The notes below the pieces were generated by a model. That model was not told the DNA's origin, ran no database searches, and saw nothing but the letters and a program-made list of their open reading frames with translations. DNA of 64,000 nucleotides from Protonemura montana (lineage: Eukaryota; Arthropoda; Insecta; Plecoptera; Nemouridae): positions 1,427,701-1,491,700 of the forward strand of contig OX387603.1 in NCBI GenBank assembly GCA_947568835.1, in the 5' to 3' direction. Position numbers and translations under genes: made by a program. Within the stretch, counting starts at the first letter, position 1, and every line of letters begins with the position of its first letter. Shown in pieces: positions 58,401-64,000 of this stretch.

Positions 58401-60445
58401 ATTATTATTCTGAATGATATTGTCTAGAAGTGATATACTTTTCATTAGGTGGCGCTGAGGTCTCCCCTTCCCAATAAGTGCACCCCTATGTTTGACGACG
58501 TAGCACCAATCAAGATCAAAACAAGTACAGAGTTCCTAAGCACGGTACTCAAGGAGCCCAAGACTGGAGACCGTCTCTGAACTAATCTACTTCTTGGAAG
58601 TAAATGATGCTTTGAATTTAGAATCAAATATTTTGTCAAAATGGCAGACAATTGTATATTATAGTTGAAATAATGGCAATGTAAAACAGCTGATTACTAA
58701 GCTGGCTTGGTAGTCAAAGAGGAAGCACTTCAGAGGGTTTTAACATTTTGAAAATAAACTCTTCTTTAGCAGAACTATTACTAACCTAACCAGGGAGGTA
58801 AGATGAATATAGATCACTTTCAGTTCTCTGTTTTGTTGCCTATAATATTCACAAGTATCCATACAAATGACTAGATGATTCCGAATAATAGGCTACATGT
58901 GACCTAGCAAGGGGTTGGTGGTAATATACCCACTACAAGGCAGTTCCAAGTAGCATATGGGCCAAGTAACAGACCAAGTATTGTTCGGATATCTTTCTGT
59001 TTTCTAAACTTTGACCAAAGTTTTGAATTTTCCAGAACACCCAGTTAGCAAATCAGCTGCCCTGTCAATAATCCAGAAGCTACATTTTTAGGTTTTCATT
59101 TAAAAAAATTGGTTCCATAGCAAAATGTTTATGATTTAAATTTGAATTAGTTGTTGGTTAACATTCTATCGTTTCTCCGTAGAAAACAAAGAAATAAGAA
59201 AGAAAATAAACATTAAAGATAAGACGGCTAAGATAAGTGGCTGGAATTAAGACATGCTTTCAGATAATTTCTAAATTTAGCAGAGAAATATTTGAACAAG
59301 AAGAGATAAAATGTGAATTAAATGCTGCAACCACGTTGATTAAAAACAGTCTAGATTAACATATACTTTTTCACACCAAAAACAAACTGAATATTTTTGC
59401 AATTTACATTTAATTTACCTAATCAGAGACCAATTTCACCACCGCTGTGGTGAATTAAGCAAGATTTGAAAGGTGTTGGTAAAATTGGCCCTTATACATA
59501 CAAATCAACAAATACTTGAAATAATTTGTAACGAAAGAGAATGTAAATTGAGACAACAAAGTGTCTGGTATTTTTGTTAGGTTTCAAGTTTAAGATTTAT
59601 TGCCTAATGTAGAATTTAGATGCTAACTGCAAAATGAGGGGGAAAAGTCTCTTGCACCACATAGCAGATTAAGAGCAGCTAGAAGTTGGTAGGTTGGATT
59701 GAATTGCTACAAACACATTTATGAAGTTTTAGCAAAAGTTTTAATAAGAATAACTTTATCTTATGTTGTTATCTGATAGATAATAGACAATGGAAAGGCG
59801 TAGCCATACATTTTAAAGCATCCTGGAGAGTGAGTAACGAATCAGTAATTACCACCGACAGCTGTTACAGTCACGTGCAGTCCATAGCAGGCACAATTAC
59901 CAGCTTGCAATGACTCACCTTATCAGCAGCTTCTGGGTTATTGGGGTTCTTGTCTGGATGATACTTGAGAGCAAGTTTCCGATATGTTTTCTTGACATCG
60001 TCAGCCGTTGCCGTCTTGGGTAGACCAAGGATAACGTAAAGTGTATCACCAGAAGTTCTAAAAATATCAAAAGTCAGGTGGTAACATGGAACGAGTCTCG
60101 TTATTTGTAGATTCTAACGAAGTCTTTCTTATCTTAAGTAACATTTTAAGAAAATGGAATTGAAAAAGATTAAAGACAGATAGCCATAAGGCACTGGTGT
60201 CATGAAATGCACTTCCATTTAAAAAATGAGCTACACCCCGTTTTATGTATCATGGTGCAGAGGCTTAGCTCGTAGGGTCACGATATGTAACAAGATTTAC
60301 TTATTTTCATTTAATTTACATAATCCTTAATCACGTGAGCGTTAATCTTAAGCTGAAATCAAAGAGGTAGAAAATGTGGGAGAGGTGTGAAAGAGATGGG
60401 GAACGAATTTTCAACAGTCACTTACGACAGTTTTCGTTTGTCCAT
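49424..60445 (-). CDS. Csp: Cysteine string protein (DNAJC5 family), six coding exons
   Basis: Exons on the minus strand, all GT-AG and in phase: 60445-60426, 60057-59919, 56674-56522, 55672-55541, 50705-50561, 49497-49424 (TAA); 220 residues, close to insect Csp. MDKRKLSTSGD carries the conserved kinase-site Ser (7). The J domain spans about 8-75, with HPD at 40-42 in [11 protein letters not shown] and then [18 protein letters not shown]. The palmitoylated cysteine string (13 Cys, 110-133, [11 protein letters not shown]) lies in exon 4. Exon 5 has [25 protein letters not shown] and [16 protein letters not shown], matching the insect C-terminal pattern. Exon 6 adds [20 protein letters not shown] and TQW. 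If the last intron is retained, the protein ends VTYTPGA (stop 50555-50553). Family role: synaptic-vesicle co-chaperone with Hsc70 and SGT, protecting SNAREs. Introns carry a 5S SINE, a tRNA-array TIR element, a foldback MITE and a 29-bp minisatellite. Confidence 0.95.
49795..50480 (+). repeat. 29-bp minisatellite in the last csp intron, about 24 units
   Basis: The unit is CACAATATCCAGCCTCTTGG plus CATCCTATT, with GGCACC, GCCACC and GGCATC variants. It lies between csp exons 5 and 6, ending about 70 bases from the alternative stop at 50553. The unit has no stop codons and stays open in all plus frames; no gene. Confidence 0.95.
50841..51058. mobile_element. Foldback MITE copy 7 (most complete hairpin), csp intron 5
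   Basis: After a unique 60-base lead (TTTTTAGACTCAAGTCTACT ...), two arms of about 70 bases are inverted around TTATCAAGGACTGCTCTTAC. Left arm: GAATGCTAAGTGAAGAACAA ... GTACCTATTACTTTATCAAG. Right arm: CTTGATAAAGTAACAGGTAC ... GTTCTTCACTGAGCATTC. Confidence 0.85.
51059..55540. other. csp intron 5, no other gene seen
   Basis: 4.5 kb of mostly A/T-rich sequence. A retrotransposon-tail-like sequence (TGCCATTTTTGTACGCTTGT then TATAAAAAATAAATAAAAT) lies at 52479-52545. Open frames at 53895-54242, 54255-54446 and 52816-53061 have no domains. Confidence 0.45.
55709..56335 (-). mobile_element. TIR element with 5 tRNA-like units (copy 4), csp intron 3
   Basis: Left terminus 55709-55797 (TTGAAATCTTATTAAAATTG, CAAACGCTTGCAATGCGCGG, CACTAAAACCGTCTC). 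Array 55798-56067 has five units, two of which carry a TGTAGCGGG variant and two GTGTCGCTC. Then come an inner inverted terminus (56072-56092), the same 135-base spacer as copy 3 (GTAGAACCAAGAGGCTGTGA), and a further full terminus in the left-hand orientation at 56241-56331. The edge at 55709 lies 36 bases upstream of the exon 4 acceptor. Confidence 0.87.
56865..57657 (-). mobile_element. 5S-derived SINE (copy D), five 91-bp units, csp intron 2
   Basis: 5S-like head near 57657-57600 (GTGTTGGAAACACCAGTTCT, GAGATCCCTGAAGTTAAGC), five promoter units, body and an A/T tail at 56865-56880. Sense orientation with csp. Units share a CCCACCTCTC variant at two adjacent positions, suggesting local duplication. 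Confidence 0.9.
57658..59918. other. csp intron 2, remainder
   Basis: 2.2 kb A/T-rich, with an ATT microsatellite at 58391-58409. No gene or recognised element. Confidence 0.5.
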
Positions 60446-60660
60446 CTTGCGAGTATAGAGCTAGAAACTTGAACACTCGGTTTACCGTCTAATATATACA
60501 CTAATTAGCTAAGTCACACCGATATACACTAAACTAATGTATAATTTAAGATGCTAAAGACATTTTTCCACCCGTAACGCGCAATGGACGTCGGCTTTAG
60601 ACGGAAATTATTGATTTTCGTGTTATCACACTGGCGACACTGGAGAAATTAAAGCATGGC
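60446..60660. promoter_or_regulatory. Divergent promoter between csp and the 61.0-kb gene
   Basis: Only about 210 bases separate the csp start codon (60445, minus) from a probable 5' non-coding exon of the + strand gene at about 60640-60701, which ends in AAAG|GTAATT and contains the short upstream frame MAAVNMSL-stop. This head-to-head spacing is typical of a bidirectional promoter. No TATA box is evident. Confidence 0.5.
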
Positions 60661-61028
60661 GGCTGTAAATATGTCACTCTAATCAATATCTACCAAGAAA
60701 GGTAATTACATGTTTTTCTCACCAAATCAAGATTAAATCAAATAAAAATACTCTTAATATAAAATATAATTATTTGCTAGGTCTTGTGTTTTCTCTGTTA
60801 AATATAATTGTAGTAGATTTTGACATAACCTTCAAATTTTCACGCGCCCTTTGCAACTGTCAAATAATTTCAAAATATATTAGGGGTTTGGGCAAAATTA
60901 ATTTACATGATTATGAGCTAATTTCATATCCCCTCATGTCTCTGACTGATCGTTTTTGACTGACATTTTTAGATGCTGACCATTTTGAAAAGAAGAAAAA
61001 TACCATTGCCAATACAAGTGGTAAACTG

Positions 61029-62734
61029 ATGGCTACCAACAATGTCGAGATCATTGATTTGGATACTAGTGACGCTAGTGACAGTGAAATTGAAATTATC
61101 GAGAACAAGGATGATGACTTCCTAACTGCCGAAACCATTTCTGCATCAGACATAAAAAAATTTGTATCCAACATCGGAACTCTCGACTCCAAGAATCAGC
61201 TACTGAGAATTGTAATGTTTTTAATGCTGCTGATAGATTTTTTTTTAAACTTAAAAAATTAAAGAACTCGGAATCTAATTTTGTTTGAAAGTTGTAGTAT
61301 CAGTTATCATATTTAGAAATAAACATCGCTGTTTTTGCCAAAGTTGGTTTAAATCTTGCTTATGTTAGGGCTTAATAACTGAATTTATTTTCTCTGTTTT
61401 ATTAGAATTTTGAACAATGGCCTGAGAGTCAAACACATGAAACTTGCTCTGGGACAAAGTCAAATGCCCAGCGGAACACCATAAGGTCCTAATGATTAGT
61501 GATTCAAGAAAGTGAAGTCCAATCACATTGCAGGCACATTTTATTTTGCAGCCGTCACTATTGTGTGAAATATTTCAATTTTAGACTTAGAGAAATAAGT
61601 AGTTCCATGCATTTCTTCATTTTTGCTGTTCCCAAATGTTTTATTTTTGGAGAGCGAGAATTTTCTTTCTCAATCTTCATGTTCTGTCTAAATTTTTTTG
61701 GGTGTTATTATTCTAATTATCAGTGTCATTCACAACTCCAAACCAATTAAAAGGAGCCTTCGAGCGATTTCAACCCACTCAGTAAAATTAGCCAAATGGA
61801 AACAATTTTAGATCTTGGCAAAAACAGTAGAAAATATTTGTTCCACGTAGCAGCATCGTAATGCAATAATAGTAATTTATATTTGTTTTGTTAACAGGAA
61901 AAACTAAGAACACTTCTTCACATCAGCAACTGTTCGCTGATCTATAATCCGAAAAGTAGTTTTGATTTCAATCTTGCAGTGGAAATAAACTCTATCAACT
62001 TGGAACAATTCAAGGAACATGAAGAGTCACTTGCAGATCTTATTGCTATGGGAAACGGAGTCATGCAAGTGTACAAAGAATGCGATTCTCAGAGTTGGCT
62101 GCAGCACATCATCGAACAAATCAGTAAATTGAATGATGGGTCATCAAACGACGTTGATAACTTCTTTCGCAGTTTATGGGACATGAAAAAAGAACTTTAT
62201 TTCCCGTCATCTATAATCGAGTTGGTTGTGTTCACGTATCCAAGTGATCTTGAAGATTTCGTGATAACCCTGGTCACAAAATGTTCCGAAACAGATAAAG
62301 TAGTATTACAGAATCACCTCGATGAAGTGTATAACGATGATGGTGTAAAAGCCTGGGTTGCCATATGCTCGAAATGCCCACAAATGTTTCAGATGTCATC
62401 CAGTATGATACAAACTCTCCTACATTATTCTCGTGGTAACAAAAAGCTCCTTGCGTTCGCTCAGTCGTTTCATAACGCTGTACGTCTCCGCTGTAATTTG
62501 TTCCACACGTTGTTCCCAGTTCATCTCCAGCCGCTTGTACGCAGATTGATAACGAGGACTCCGGGAGATGATGAAGTGTTGCACGAGCTGTTGAAATTGA
62601 TGGTCATTGAAAGACCAGCTTGCCAAGCTCTAATGACGTGCTTCCCGAAGTGGCTTCCCAGGCTTTTAGTTCTTGCAGTGAACAATCGTGTGGCTAGCAT
62701 TATCAGCGAGGAATTCGGAGACTGGCATCGTTGA
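61029..62734 (+). CDS. Helical protein with SUMO-interacting-like motifs, unidentified
   Basis: Two coding exons, 61029-61211 (61 codons, donor ATT|GTAATG) and 61898-62734 (acceptor GTTAACAG|, phase 0), giving 339 residues. A 5' non-coding exon at about 60640-60701 probably splices to an acceptor TTTTTAG at 60972. The N-terminus is acidic with two hydrophobic clusters flanked by Asp/Glu/Ser, VEIIDLDTSDAS and SEIEIIENKDDD, the pattern of SUMO-interacting motifs. From about residue 45 it looks all-helical with HEAT-like leucine spacing (SLADLIAMGNGVMQVY, RSLWDMKKELYFPSS, EVLHELLKLMVIERP, LPRLLVLAVNN) and ends FGDWHR. There is no catalytic motif. I do not recognise the family; a nuclear scaffold or DNA-repair adaptor is inference from the motifs. 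Head-to-head with csp. Confidence 0.75.
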
Positions 62735-63150
62735 TTTGCAATTACATCGTGTACCTACCTTGAAACTGACATTCGTATGAACTCTACAATTAAAGGTGTC
62801 TTTGATTTGTTAACTTTGCCAAAGAATGTCAGGCAAATACAGACCTGGGCGGCTGAAAATACTTGTGAAACAGCATTCTTATTCATGGGAAAAACTGGAT
62901 TGGCAGCGATCAGGTTTGAACATTTTGTATCGATTGAAATAGAAGCTGTTTGGTGTATGAATTTGGGATGTGGATTCTCAGGCGATGCTCAACTATCAAC
63001 GCATATCATAAACTACTTTCTTTTTCTTGATTGTGTGTCCCTTTTAATTAAATCAGAAAGTGACGTTTGTGAAACTTAATTTTGGTTCGATTAATAATGG
63101 TTGACTAACAAACTGAAAACAAGAGAATGCTCTTAACAGTTAAATAAATA
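62735..63150 (+). other. 3' UTR of the 61.0-kb gene
   Basis: A/T-rich tail after the stop with AATAAA at about 63143. A frame at 62777-63079 lacks any domain. Confidence 0.45.
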
Positions 63151-64000
63151 AGAAGTTGTTAACAATTAAAATGTATCTCATTATTTTTCTTTTTTAGATT
63201 AACATCTTTTACTAATATACACGCTAGATTCTTTGTCGTTGATTTTTAGAATTAATTAGAATTAATACATTTTATTAATAACAGAAAGAAAACGCATAGG
63301 TTCTGATTTCGTTTCTTTTACAATCAAGCAATGAACGATTGAAAGCGGAGAAGAGACGCCTGGCTGAAGGTAGAGCGGCCAGTCGATGAGACGGCAGTGA
63401 CAAATTGCGTTATTTGTATCAAACAGAAACCCGGCCGCAGATCCATTCAGCGAAGCATCTCTTCTCGATTGAAACTTCTTACATAAGCTAGAATAAAATT
63501 ATTTTGTCCAATTCACACAATCGTCCCGAATCGGTCATTGCGTTAGTTTCTTCGTAGGTTTTCTCATTTTTATTTTATTGTATAATTTTATTAATCATGG
63601 CTCACAGAAACAACGAATAATCTCTTGCGAGAAGAGACAATATTTGTGAGTTGGCAGTGTTCCTTCACTAACACGTCATTTCTAGCTCCGGGTCTGGTCA
63701 CGAGCAACGTAACCGCAGTTGTTGAAGTGCAACGCGATCGTCAAACAAGCGAGACGGATTCCTTTCAATTAAATCCACCGCAACTTCTTCGTCGGAAAAA
63801 AACCACAAACGCAACTTAACAGAAACGAACATAGGATCAATTCCGTAACCAAGCGGAGAACAATCGAACGAAACAATACGTTAGGTGTGACTTGCAATTT
63901 ATAACCAACCGTAGAAACGTTTACACAAGAGCTCCGAGCAAATACCTCGAATAAATCGTAGCGTTTGTTTGTCCATAACTTTTCATTTTCGAATTCATAT
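63151..64000. other. Unassigned right end of window
   Basis: A/T-rich with a short frame (63625-63819 +) without domain. Nothing recognised. Confidence 0.4.

Overview
This window is eukaryotic nuclear DNA, most likely from an insect. The evidence is (TTAGG)n arrays (the usual arthropod telomere repeat) in interstitial blocks at 7.5-8.7 kb, genes with GT-AG introns and AATAAA signals, hAT- and MULE-type DNA transposons, 5S-rRNA-derived SINEs, and an insect-like cysteine string protein gene. Low gene density and heavy repeats suggest a large, repeat-rich genome, but I cannot name the species. No prokaryotic, CRISPR or operon structure is present.

Layout. 0-6 kb: two inverted G/C-rich minisatellites flank the last exon of an unrecognised + strand gene (about 1160-2508) and a TIR-bounded array of tRNA-like halves (3210-4452). 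6.5-31.4 kb: essentially no protein genes. It is a mosaic of tandem arrays (units of 5, 9, 41, 47, 52, 70, 91 and 130 bp), 5S-derived SINEs, a hAT MITE with an 8-bp target duplication, TIR elements with or without tRNA-like arrays, and a reverse transcriptase relic. 33.2-33.5 kb: a TGCCA-type pentanucleotide array. 34.74-34.85 kb: a probable first exon with a signal peptide (- strand). 37.59-40.72 kb: a complete four-exon Tap42/IGBP1 (alpha4) gene, - strand. 40.89-41.30 kb: two small - strand terminal exons of unrecognised gene(s). 41.9-45.0 kb: a MULE-type transposase in two open reading frames, with the expected third catalytic Glu replaced by Lys. 45.7-46.3 kb: the broken 3' end of a non-LTR retrotransposon. 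47.6-50.5 kb: an 18-bp array, then csp 3' exons and a 29-bp array. 49.42-60.45 kb: the cysteine string protein gene (csp/DNAJC5), six coding exons, - strand. 60.45-60.65 kb: a short divergent promoter region. 61.03-62.73 kb: a two-exon + strand gene for a 339-residue helical protein with SUMO-interacting-like motifs, not identified.

Biology. Csp (a synaptic vesicle DnaJ co-chaperone) and Tap42/alpha4 (a PP2A catalytic-subunit chaperone in TOR signalling) are conserved housekeeping or neuronal genes with no evident functional link. The most unusual content is the repeat biology. Two Pol III-derived families (tRNA-like and 5S-like) carry their internal-promoter segment as a tandem array inside the element, and array length varies strongly between copies. 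Several elements also lie within tens of bases of splice acceptors in Tap42 and csp.
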